This document shows positions 54,906-64,000 of a DNA stretch of 64,000 nt, piece after piece. The notes under the pieces are model-generated. The model made no database searches and was not told the origin of the DNA. It saw nothing but the letters and a program-made list of their open reading frames with translations. Location: assembly GCF_011386835.1 (NCBI RefSeq), contig NC_088798.1, forward strand, positions 2,046,001-2,110,000, written 5' to 3'. The position numbers and the translations under genes are program-made. Origin of the DNA: Chrysemys picta bellii. Taxonomy: Eukaryota > Chordata > Testudines > Emydidae. How positions within the stretch are numbered: the stretch's first letter is position 1; every line of letters begins with the position of its first letter.

Positions 54906-56865
54906 CAGGTGTCTGGGGCGGTCACCATGGGACTCTCTAAATCTCTGAATTAACGGGTGCTCCTGATAAAGGGGCCGTACGCCTGCAATAAACCCAAACC
55001 CGTGAGGACGATGGAGCTGCACCTTGCCATGCGCTACAGTCACTCGGGGTTTTGCTGCTTCATCGACAACAGAGCTCAGCCCCTCCTGCAGTCCCGAAGT
55101 CCTGCCCACTGGCTCTAAAAGGAGGGTCTCCCAGTAGCTGCTAGCAGTGCGGGGCCTATGACATGGTAGAGCAGTGCTGACTCCATCCAGCGGAGGGCAC
55201 AGAGCAGGCGAGCACACGCTAGCCGGCTCATTACAGGGGCCCTACTAAGTGGAGGAAGCCTGGCAAGTCACTCGCCCTGTGCAGAGAGCTCAGCGCAATG
55301 GCTGCTTGCCCAGGAGTGAATTTCCCCCAGGCCATGAAGAGCTGTGGGCTGTCGCTAGCGAATGTGCCCCCCACCCCATGTCACTATTCAGCAAACTCCT
55401 GGCGTGCCGGGGGCTGGCACCAATGAGCTGCCTGGTACATGCACTGCCTTTCTGCTCCCCCCGCCCGCTTCTCGGTGCATGGAGCACCTGGCCATGCGCC
55501 TTAGGTAGCAAAGGGGACGTGGCTCAGAGCACGTCGGGTGGGCCACGAGCACCAGAGCGAAACACAAGCCCACCACGTGGGATCCATGATAAAGAGCAGC
55601 TCCTGGAAATCCAGGGGGGGCAGTTGTGCCGCGGCCCCCGGCGCTGGCTCTCACTGCATCCAGGCTAGTAATTAGCACTCCCTTATGACAAGCACGTCAC
55701 TAAACAAAACGCTCGGCAAGAGATCAATCAGGCCGGCGAGTCACTCTGTTGAATCCCAGCACGCAGCCTTTAATTTATTCCGCGGCCTGTCGCTCCCCCA
55801 CGGGGTCCCTGTAATTCATACCGCACACCCGCGGGGGTTATTTAACTCACTGAGCGTTTTACAGCCGCTGCAAAGTCGCTGGGCAAAGTAAAGTCACAGA
55901 CGGGGCTGGCGAGATCCCACCCTGCCTCAGTCCGGTGCCCGGGGCGGAGCCAGCGGGGCACTGCAGCCAATGGCCAAGCTCCCCCGGACGTGCCTGGGGC
56001 AGGACGCCAGCCCCACTCAAGGACCTGTCCCCACAGGTGGGTTTCACATGGATGCCTGCAACAGCAGCCTCCCAGGGCAATGAAACTGCAAGTGCAACCT
56101 CAGAGGCTGGGTCCAGGCCCCGTCCCGGACGGCAGAGCTTTCCCAATGCTGCAGCAAGGAGACATCAGAGGCCGACTCACGTCCCCCTGGGGGGGCGGGA
56201 CCCCACTGCGCACGGCCGCACGACTGCAGAGCCCCCACCAGCAATGTTTGGGCGAAGGGTAAGTCACCCTCCCCCGCCCCGGGAGGTGGGCGCTAGCAGC
56301 ATTGCCCGGTCAGGGATGGGAGAGGGGAACCAGCAATGGGATTTGGGCACCTATCTCCAGAGGCTCACACTGCGTGACTCCCACAGGCAAACCCGCTGGG
56401 ACAGACCCACCCAGCATCGCTTGCACTGAGCCCTGCTGTGCGGCCACTGCGACTGCCAGTCCGATGTGCCCTGGATGCTGACGGGCTGGGGGAGACGTCA
56501 GGAGTGCCACCCTTCCCCAGGGCAGGCGTGGGCGAAACACCCCCGAGAGGGACTCCCCTGCCTGTCTCTGCAATGGCCAGGGAGGGCCGCTCCCTGCGGA
56601 GAACGCATGAGAGATCCAGTGACAGGCCAGGCCTGGAGCTCTGGAGACAGCAGCCTCTCCTGCCCAGGGGCTCGGAAGAGCCCGAGGGTGCAGATCTGAG
56701 CGCTGGGTGGCCCATGCTAGGGAGACGCTCGGGCACGGCAGCCGTGGGAGCAGACAGAACAGAACCCACTGCGTGGCCTAGGGGACAGATCGGACCAGGC
56801 AGCCTGACAGGGCCTAGAGCAGGGCACTAGGAATCAGGGTGTTGATACCAGGGCAACGGGAGCCT
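54905..56865. other. ERI3 intron sequence, mostly unrecognised
   Basis: A short unique AT-richer patch lies at 55735-55870 (CAGCCTTTAATTTATTCCGC, GGGTCCCTGTAATTCATACC). No exon or RNA gene was recognised; copy B of the dispersed repeat is listed separately. Confidence 0.6.
56036..56122. repeat. Dispersed low-copy repeat, copy B
   Basis: Partner of 51183-51265. The shared core TGCAAGTGCAACCTCAGAGG + CTGGGTCCAGGCCCC is nearly identical, while the 5' part is more diverged and has an insertion. Confidence 0.55.
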
Positions 56866-56867
56866 GA

Positions 56868-57080
56868 GAAATCGATCTGATAGATGGGTGCCAGGACTCC
56901 TGGGTTCCATTCCTGGCTCTGCTGCAGATGCACTGTGTGCGGCCTTGGGCAAGGTGCCCTCTCGCTCTGTGCCTCGGTTTCCCCACCTGTAAATGAGGGG
57001 ACAATATTGACCTGCCCCGCAGAGGGAGGGGTGGTCCCAGAGCCCATTTGGGTGGCCGGATCCTGCCCTGTGGCTGGGCA
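56868..57080 (+). repeat. MIR/CORE-SINE, nearly complete
   Basis: The best SINE copy here: TGCCAGGACTCCTGGGTTCC, ATTCCTGGCTCTGCTGCAGA, GGCCTTGGGCAAGGTGCCCT, TGTGCCTCGGTTTCCCCACC, TGTAAATGAGGGGACAATAT and GACCTGCC, all in canonical order. Confidence 0.8.
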
Positions 57081-60000
57081 CTGCAGCCCGCTCTAGCTTC
57101 CCCTCAGTCCCCGGGCGCTGCTTTCGAGCGAGTGTGTCTGGAGGGTTTGGGAGCTAAGAGGCTGCCCCTCCCCGGTGCGCTTCTGCCCCCCACCCCTCCT
57201 GAGGGGGAGCTGCTCGGGGGGGAGGGGGGCAGGACAGTGCCCTTTTCACGCTGTGTCTGAGCTGCTGAGGAGATACTGCACATCACTCCAATACGGTCTC
57301 CAGGTGTGGCCTGTCCTGAGGTCATGGGGCCGGCAGCGGAGCTGGGTGCTCGGAGTGCAGGACTGGCCCAACGCGCAGAGCACGGGGGCTGGGAACCTGC
57401 CCAGGTGCAGCCGTAGGAAAGGGGACAGCAGTGGAATACCCCACCTGCAGCGGATGCCATAGGGGGCTGGGGGTATTGGCGCCGGGCTGGGCTGGCCTGG
57501 CTTTGGCTGCGCGGTTGAATAGATGCGGCATGTGATCTGAGACTGTTCTCCACAGGGAAGGGTAAAACCTCCGTTCACTGTAAAGTTGCCATATCTAAGC
57601 ACTTATGATCACAATATTTATGGCGAGTTTATTCCAGGCTATTAAAGTCAGCAGTAGTTATCCACAGCTAAAGGGCCATTTTCTCCCTCGACGCCTTTCC
57701 CCGGCCACACGGCAGCGGCAAGCCGGCTTGGAGCCATTCCCGTGCTGCTCACGCTGCATAACTCACCCGGCTCTTTAGCTGGTGATTCTGTGTTGGGGAG
57801 CTCTTCCCCCAGCCGCAGCTCGCAGCTGACACCCCGATGCACGGCCGTTGGGCAGCGTCCTCAGTGGATCCATCCCACTGCTCAGGAGGACGCTCGCTCA
57901 CTGGGCTGAGACCAGCAGCTGGCTGCTCCGGATGGCTCCCCACTGAAATCGGCGGCCTGCGGGGCACAATCCTTCACCTCGGCCTTGATAAGCCACTGGC
58001 CAGCTGGGCTCCGAGACACAAAGCGCTGGGAAGGCCGCGGCGGCCCAGTGCAGGGTCCAGCTCCGTGCACAAAGCTGCACTCAGTTAGCCCAGGAAGCAG
58101 GAAGTCTTCAGGCCAGAGGAATCTCTCTGCAGATGGCACGACAGGTCCATTTTCTCAGGAAGCTCAGAGCCGATGTGGCCAAGACAGCAGAGCCTAGCGT
58201 CAAGCCCCTGCACTGGGGCTCTTCTCTCTCTGCTCTGTCCTTCCATCTCCACGTCTCTGATGGAGCCTGGCTCCTTCACAGCCTCGTCCGGCTCCCCGCG
58301 AGGAACGCGGCTGCTGGAGTTACCAGGAGCAGGCCCCTATATGTGGCTATTTCTTCAGCACAACCCGGCGGTGGGCGGGGAGCATAGGGGGCGGGCGATC
58401 TTGGTCTCCAAACTGCCGTGTGCTTCCGAGTCCTGGGCACTAGAGGGCAGAGAGGAGGCGCACTGGAGGGCGACACTTCCCTTGCCGGGGCTGCACCTTG
58501 CTCCCTGGGCACCGGGGCAGATCCGCTCCAATCGGGGGGGCCCTGGCATTGCTGTATTTAAAGCAGCTCCCTCCTGCTCGGGCGGGCGGGGCTCTGGGAA
58601 GCACGTCACACCTTGCTCATCTCCACGGGCACAGCCTGACATCTCTGCTGCTCCTGGGGCAGCCGGCTGCCACGTGCCCCTCTGCCCCCGTCTGTGTACA
58701 GCTCCCGACGCAGCCCTCGGCAGCCGAGTTCCGTCTCCGGCCTCTGACAGCACGTGTCCGTGAGAGCCACGAGCCCAACGGAAAGTTCTTCCCCTTGACA
58801 GCTCGGTGCGATGGCCTAGTTCTGGCTTGAAAAGGATTCAGCATCAAACTGCAGAGCGGCACTCGAAGCCTTCAAATGCAGTGAGCTCCGCTGCTGCCGG
58901 CCCAGCCAGGCACGGGCGCGCGGGCCCACAGAGGAGGCCGCTTCTCTTCATCTCGCCTATTTTTACACATCCGCTCGCTCGCCCCTTTGTCTCACAACCC
59001 CTCTCCTGCCTTCTGCAGGAGAGATCAAAGGCTGGCCCTGCCGCCATTGTTTCTCTCCCAGCAAGAGGGACGTGGGGCTGTAATCTCCCCACAAAGCCGC
59101 ACGCTTCAAAGGAAGCAAAAGTGCTTATTAAAAGTCCCAGGGAACTAATTGAATAACATCCCAAAGGGCTGGGAAAACCAGCACCGGCAGCTCCAAATAT
59201 ACCACAGGCAGGGAGCCAGGGACTGACACCTCTAGAGAGAGACACGGCCCCTTCCGCACGTGGCCATTACTGTCCTGCCCGACGCCGTATCGGTCACCTC
59301 GTCGTTCGGCCTCCTTCGCCAGCTCTCCAGCACGCTGCCCACTCATCTCTCTCTGCCGGGACTACTTCCCAACCTCGGTGCCTCCCCAGGGAGCCCACCG
59401 CCGATGCCGCCCTGTCTCCTCCTCGCGCGCTGGAGCAGGGCCAGGGCTTAGCACCCTGGGGGCATGAAGGAAAGGCTCAGATATCGGGCTCTGCAGCCTG
59501 GAGGCGGGCGTGGCATTAGACAGGCACTTCCCCGCCACACTGGTTCTGGGGGGTTTCAGAAAGAGTCGGCAACCCTGTGCCCAGGCCCCGTACCCAGGCC
59601 GGCCGCGGGCCCCGTACCCAGGCCAGCCAGCAGTGCTGGGAAACGGAAGCTCTCTAGGGCACCGGATGGGGACCCTTCTACCGCCTGCCGCGGGCCTGCC
59701 AATCACAACAGCTGGAGAAAGAGGAACCACGCCCTGGCAAGGGCACACGTGGCCTGAATTAGGGATGGTGTCAGAGTGCACAGGAGGGGTGGATATGTGG
59801 GTGTATACACGTATCTGTGTTTGTGTGGGTGTGTATACGCGTATTCACGCGTGCTCACACGTGTGCACAAGAGTTTGCTCACTCACAGTGTGGATGGAGT
59901 ACATGGGGATTGGGGTGCTTTGACAAGCGGAACCCGGAGAAACGTGAGGACAACAGAGCAAAATGTCCGAAATCCCAGCTGTCCCCTCACGAGCCATTGA

Positions 60001-60500
60001 GGGACTCGACCGGTCCCAGAGTGAAATGGGGATGTGGGGCCGGCTTTTGGTGCCAGTCTCAAAGCCACCCGCATTATGGAGTTACTGCCAGTGCCTCATA
60101 ACCCGAATATCCCCAATGTCCGTCGCTGGAAACCAGTCACTTCCCTAGCTTGGGGGGTGGACCTGTCCCGTCCCGACAGACCGGACAGCCGTGCACACGG
60201 GACAGACGGGGCCTGTGCATCACACAGACCCACACCTCACGTTACAGGCATACGTTACCCACACAGATGCGTATTTCACACACCCCCGCGCAGCGCGGGA
60301 CAGGACAGCAGGGAGGGGCTGTTCGAAGATGGGGCAGTCGGCCCACTCCCTTCGTGTTCCCCACAGAACCTTCCCTCTGGGTCTATCCCCCGAGAGGGGG
60401 GGGGGGGCGTTCCTGTCTGGGTGCTGAGTGTGAGCAGAGGCTCTCTCGGAAAGGGGGGGAGGATGGAAATGAACGCTCCAGCCTCCTTCGCGCCCTCCCC
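57080..60500. other. ERI3 intron sequence with short unique patches
   Basis: Mostly GC-rich and unrecognised. AT-richer unique patches occur at 57560-57665 (ATGATCACAATATTTATGGC, CAGGCTATTAAAGTCAGCAG) and 58955-59165 (CCTATTTTTACACATCCGC, GGAAGCAAAAGTGCTTATTA, GGGAACTAATTGAATAACAT). Both are weaker conserved-element candidates. A TG/CA simple stretch lies at 59800-59870. Confidence 0.5.
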
Positions 60501-60514
60501 AGGAGCGAGGCTGG

Positions 60515-60740
60515 TTACTCCGGATCATTAAATATGTATATCTTATTACACGCCTTGTTAGAGTATTGAGCTCTATTGACTGATGATAAATTCCCAGCAT
60601 CGGCCAGGCCATAAATTTATCTGGAGATGATGAAGACTCAATAATCTAGTCATGCAGATAATATGATAGGGCCTTAAAAAAGATCATTACATTATATGTC
60701 AAAATTAAAAGTGAAATACACTTTATTAACACTGTCTCCA
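60515..60740. promoter_or_regulatory. AT-rich unique block, candidate conserved non-coding element
   Basis: Sharp-edged AT-rich tract: GGATCATTAAATATGTATAT, TTGACTGATGATAAATTCCC, GGCCATAAATTTATCTGGAG, ACTCAATAATCTAGTCATGC and GATCATTACATTATATGTC. It has GATAA, TAAT and ATAAATTTAT (palindromic) cores. No repeats. Confidence 0.45.
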
Positions 60741-61604
60741 CGCCCGGGCCATTACCTGTTCTCTCCCCTCCCCCGCCCACTGCGCGCCCTCGAAGGCAAG
60801 ACCAGCCCAAGGCTCCCTGGGACTAGGCTGGATGAGTCTGGAGGGCCCCCAAAGGGCTCAGTGCGTCCCCCGGGATGGTGTCTGGTGGATTCGTGTCTCG
60901 CAGGAGAACACAGACGCCAGCTGAGGGCCTCCGAGTATCAGCAAAACCCAGGAGCCAGCTCCGCCCTCAGACCTGGTCCTGCCACCGGGACACACATGCC
61001 GGAGGGCAGAGGGGCGGCGGGAGCTACTCACGAGCAAGGTCAGTGTCATCCCCAGGAGACAGGGAGAACCGAGTGCCCCACCTCTCTGCCTGCCCAGCCG
61101 GACGTGCGCATTGGTCCCCGTCGCTGGAGGATGGGAGCGTCCCCGCGGGTGAAAACGCCACCCCAGGGATGCCCTGGGGTCCGAGCTGGGAGTGGAGCTG
61201 GGGGCTCTGGACAAACTCGTCTCCATATGGCACGCTCGGCCCCCACAGAAACCGAGGGCAGGCGAGCGGCAAAGCACCAAGCCCCGCATGCCTCAGCAGT
61301 CTCCCAGAGCACGGAGAGCTGCGGGTTGGAGCAGGCAGGGGCTGGCCTGGCCAGGCACCCGGGCTGCCCTAAATGGGGCTGAGCGCTTCGATTTCAGCCT
61401 CACAGAGACGGCAGGGCCCAGCATGGTGGGTGCCCGCTGGGGCCGGGCTGCGCCCTCGGGGGAGGCTGCCCTGGAGCACGAGCCGGGAGCGGGTGCCAGC
61501 TGCAGGCTGGGAGCTCCCACGCCAGCCTGTTACTAGGGCACGGGGCTGGGCGGTGGCGGCACGGCTGCCTCCTTCCCAGCCCAGCCCCCCCTCCAGAGCC
61601 ATTT

Positions 61605-62110
61605 CTCTCCTTTGATAAGAAGGTCACAGTCATTTAAACTCCTCTGATTAGGGCCGGTGGCTCGCGCTCCTCCCGCGTCGGCACTGCTGGCCTCTTTGTG
61701 CTCCAGCCTGGAGATCAATCGTATGTATCAAGTTTAACGTGGTTCCAAGAGCTTGTGTGCTTCAATCCCTCCCCCGCCCGGTTGCCCCCTGCCCCCTCCA
61801 CCACCTTCCTGTGCAGACAAACAAGGTGAGGAGCATCGGATCGATAGAGCAACACAGATCAGCTGCCGGGAAAACCAATCGCAGATCAGATTGAAACCGA
61901 CTGCTCCGTGTATCTGCCCAGCTCTCTGGCGAGCGCCGATGGGCAGAGGAGACAAAGGGGGGATGCGAGGTCTGATAACACTCTGCCGTGGCCGTTCTAA
62001 TCTGAGCGAGCGCGAGGATTTGCTGAAAACCATTATCACATTCTCGCCCGTCTCTTGTCCCCGATAAAGCCCCGGCTAATCTGTTTGTTGCAGGTATTGA
62101 ACGGACGCGT
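61605..62110. promoter_or_regulatory. Unique block, candidate conserved non-coding element
   Basis: Two patches. 61605-61770: TTTGATAAGAAGGTCACAGT, CATTTAAACTCCTCTGATTA, GGAGATCAATCGTATGTATC. 61825-62100: ACAGATCAGCTGCCGGGAAA, ACCAATCGCAGATCAGATTG, TCTGATAACACTCTGCC, AACCATTATCACATTCTCGC, CTAATCTGTTTGTTGCAGG. The second has several GATAA and ATC/GATTG words and a CAGCTG E-box (61860-61865). Confidence 0.4.
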
Positions 62111-63080
62111 TTAGCGAATCCAGCTCTCTGTATTTCCCCCTCTCTCTGGAGGGCAGGCGGGGGCCGGGGAGGTTTGGAGCCCAAAGGGGCTGGCAGCCGG
62201 TGCACGCTGGAGGGGAAGATGGCAGACTCCTGCCAGGCGCGGGCGTAGCCCCTGGGCAAAGTGGCCTTCGGCAGCACGACAGGACAGTGCCCCATGGGCA
62301 GTCACCTGCTTTGCGGGTTAAACAGGGCGGGAGGGTGCCCAGGTCCAGGCAGAGCCCTGCACGGGGCTGCCCCTGGTCAGAGCTCGCAGGCTCAGGGATG
62401 GGTCAGGGTCACTCTCGTTCCTCGAAGGGAAGGGACCAGTTCAGGACCCGTAGCCCCTCGCTAAGAGGGTCGAGTTTCTTTCTAGGCATTTCCGGGTTGG
62501 TTTTTACACGTGCCCCTGACCTGTAGCTCCCCTAACCCACGACACGGCACCGTGCCCGGCCAGCCCGTGCTTGCACGCCACCCAGCACGCGCAGCGCTGC
62601 TCCCACAGGAGGGACCCTACCGTAACAACCCAGCGCCCAGGAGCAACCCTACAATAACAGCCCCAGCACTGCCTCATGACCCAGCGGCACGCCCCTCCGG
62701 CAACAGCAGCGTGCGGCCCTGGCCCACGAGCGCCCCTACAATAACAAACCCGTGTGCGCCCCCCAGCAGTGACCAGCAGCCCTGCCCGATGACGGCTGCT
62801 GCCGACTGGGGTCGAGTGGAAGGACCCTGCCCCAGCAGGGAGTTTGCTAGGTCCCAGGGTCCCAGCACACCATGGGCTCCAGAGGGCACGTGGAGAGACC
62901 ACAGCTTCCAAGGGGTTGCAGGGGGATCTCAGCCCAGGACAGGGGTCCCAGGGTGAGGGGCGGCCGCTCTCAGGTCCCTGCAGCTCAGCCGAGAACAGGA
63001 AAGTGCCGCCCGGGAGAAGCGCTGTCAAGCAATGGTCTCCAGGCGGGATGCAGCCCTAGGTGCGGGATCCCAGCACGTCT
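62110..63080. other. GC-rich ERI3 intron sequence
   Basis: Not recognised apart from CCCTACAATAACA-type words at 62590-62760 that echo the minisatellite at 30.5 kb. Confidence 0.55.
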
Positions 63081-63084
63081 GATG

Positions 63085-63190
63085 GTCTGCGCACAGGAGA
63101 GGGAGCCAGGATGCCTGGGTTCAATTCCTAGCTCTGCCACCCACCTCGTGTGACTCGGGCAAGTCCCTTCCCCTCTCTGGCCAGAGCTCT
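63085..63190 (+). repeat. MIR/CORE-SINE fragment
   Basis: GGGAGCCAGGATGCCTGGGT, TCAATTCCTAGCTCTGCCAC, TGTGACTCGGGCAAGTCCCT, TCCCCTCTCTGG: the 5' and core part in canonical order. Confidence 0.75.
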
Positions 63191-63579
63191 GCTCAGTAAC
63201 ATAGGCACACTCCCACTGACCCAGCTCAGACCTGGCCCGCAGGGGCCGGGGCCGTCTCTGCTGCGTGTGCCCAGTGCCCGGCGTGTAGCCAGCACCGCAC
63301 TCCAGAGAACAAACAGCGCCAGGCCCAGCACCCTCCTGGCTCCGCGCTGGGCTCTCCCCTGCCCCGGAGCGCCCGCCAGGCACGCAGACCCCGCCGAGCA
63401 GGGGCTCTGAGCCCAGGGGCGGGGCACCCTGTGCTGCCCCAAGGCACAGGCAGGGCTGGAGCCGCTCTGAGCTCACCCGCCTCCGTCCCAGCGCTGCCCT
63501 CAGCCCCTCTCTAGGGAGCAGGGCTCGTTCAGAGGCTGGGAAAGCGCAGAGCCGGGGCTCCCTGTTCCAGCCAGGTCTA

Positions 63580-63735
63580 GTGGACCATTAATTATAGTAA
63601 TTTAGCGGTGGAACACTAACTGCAGCAGTACAATAGCATTCAGTACATTAGTGGCTATAACCAACTCCTTAAAAAAGACATTTGGCGACTGACAGCTGAT
63701 AAAATGAGTTGTGAAGCAGAACCACAAAAACCGAG
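63580..63735. promoter_or_regulatory. AT-rich unique block, candidate conserved non-coding element
   Basis: GGACCATTAATTATAGTAAT, TACAATAGCATTCAGTACAT, TAGTGGCTATAACCAACTCC, AGCTGATAAAATGAGTTGTG and a RUNX-like AACCACAAAAACC at its end. It has a Hox-type TTAATTA core at about 63588-63594. Unique, sharp-edged. Confidence 0.4.
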
Positions 63736-64000
63736 CGCAAGAAACAGCCCGTGCGGCGTGTGGGTCTCGGCAGCTTGTGTCCCCACCTGCCCCGCTGTGC
63801 CAGCCGGGGGCTGGGAATCGTGCACCAGTGATGCTGGCCCCGATCCCAAGCCCTCCCGGCCCAGTCCTGTCCCCAGCCCTGAGCCCAGGTAGCCGGGCGT
63901 GGCACAGGGACTCCGCAAGGAACGAGAGCGGGGCGGGGCAGGGAAAGCACCCACTGAGCCTGCTGCCCTGCCCTGGCCCAGCCAAACTCCCCCCGCCCCG

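Larger units (their letters stand above)
30030..64000 (-). other. ERI3: ERI3 last intron (5' end beyond window)
   Basis: From the acceptor at 30030-30031 to the end of the window, no sequence encoding the preceding ERI3 segments was found on the - strand. I looked for the LQHIGRPHSG, CWPKNGLLDM, CGDWDLKVMLPG and LDFEATCD stretches. The intron is therefore at least about 34 kb. ERI3 is also a large-intron gene in mammals, which supports the reading. Its contents are listed separately below. Confidence 0.7.

Noticed and set aside
57740..57800. Possible exon suggested by balanced sequence near an AG dinucleotide
   Set aside because: No open frame with ERI3 similarity on the minus strand and no donor in phase.

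Overview
The window is vertebrate nuclear DNA, most likely from a turtle. It holds parts of two split genes with GT-AG introns, CR1 LINEs on both strands, CORE-SINE (MIR-like) fragments, a hAT MITE, a solo LTR and a DIRS-like gag relic. The sequence mix of the CR1 copies, and a short repeat near 32.2 kb that I associate with turtle genomes, point to Testudines. A crocodilian cannot be excluded from sequence alone.

Genes. The C-terminal third of DMAP1 (DNMT1-associated protein 1) lies on the + strand in four exons: 2400-2471, 17138-17210, 19233-19516 and 24264-24323 (stop). Its earlier exons are upstream of the window. The last coding exon of ERI3 (a DEDDh 3'-5' exoribonuclease) lies on the - strand at 29947-30029, with about 1.3 kb of 3'UTR and an AATAAA at 28668-28673. 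The two genes converge tail to tail. No other ERI3 exon is visible up to 64000, so the last ERI3 intron is at least about 34 kb. No other convincing protein-coding gene, tRNA or rRNA was found.

Layout. 1-17137 is DMAP1 intron sequence of moderate GC, rich in transposons: a TA-flanked element with a G-rich core at 6.7-7.9 kb, a CR1 tail at 8.0-8.5 kb, and an antisense CR1 with a recognisable reverse transcriptase at 13.6-15.9 kb. From about 17 kb the sequence becomes visibly GC-rich. 24.6-28.6 kb is the gap between the two 3' ends. 30.0-64.0 kb is ERI3 intron. It contains GC-rich unplaced DNA, minisatellites of 29-32, 47 and 62 bp units, a long CA-rich array, a 1,086-bp solo LTR, a decayed gag-like relic at about 37.9-39.4 kb, a CR1 with a nested hAT MITE at 52.0-54.9 kb, and a series of AT-rich unique islands that look like conserved non-coding elements.

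How it works together. DMAP1 acts in NuA4/TIP60 and SRCAP chromatin complexes and with DNMT1. ERI3 is a putative RNA exonuclease. They share a locus but no evident pathway. The unique islands in the ERI3 intron suggest it hosts regulatory DNA for this or a neighbouring gene (inference). I did not find a new multi-gene system. The best leads are an RFX/CRE/CCAAT cluster at 37.23-37.41 kb, the conserved-element candidates, the DIRS-like relic, and the use of a microsatellite as the GU-rich downstream element of the ERI3 poly(A) site.
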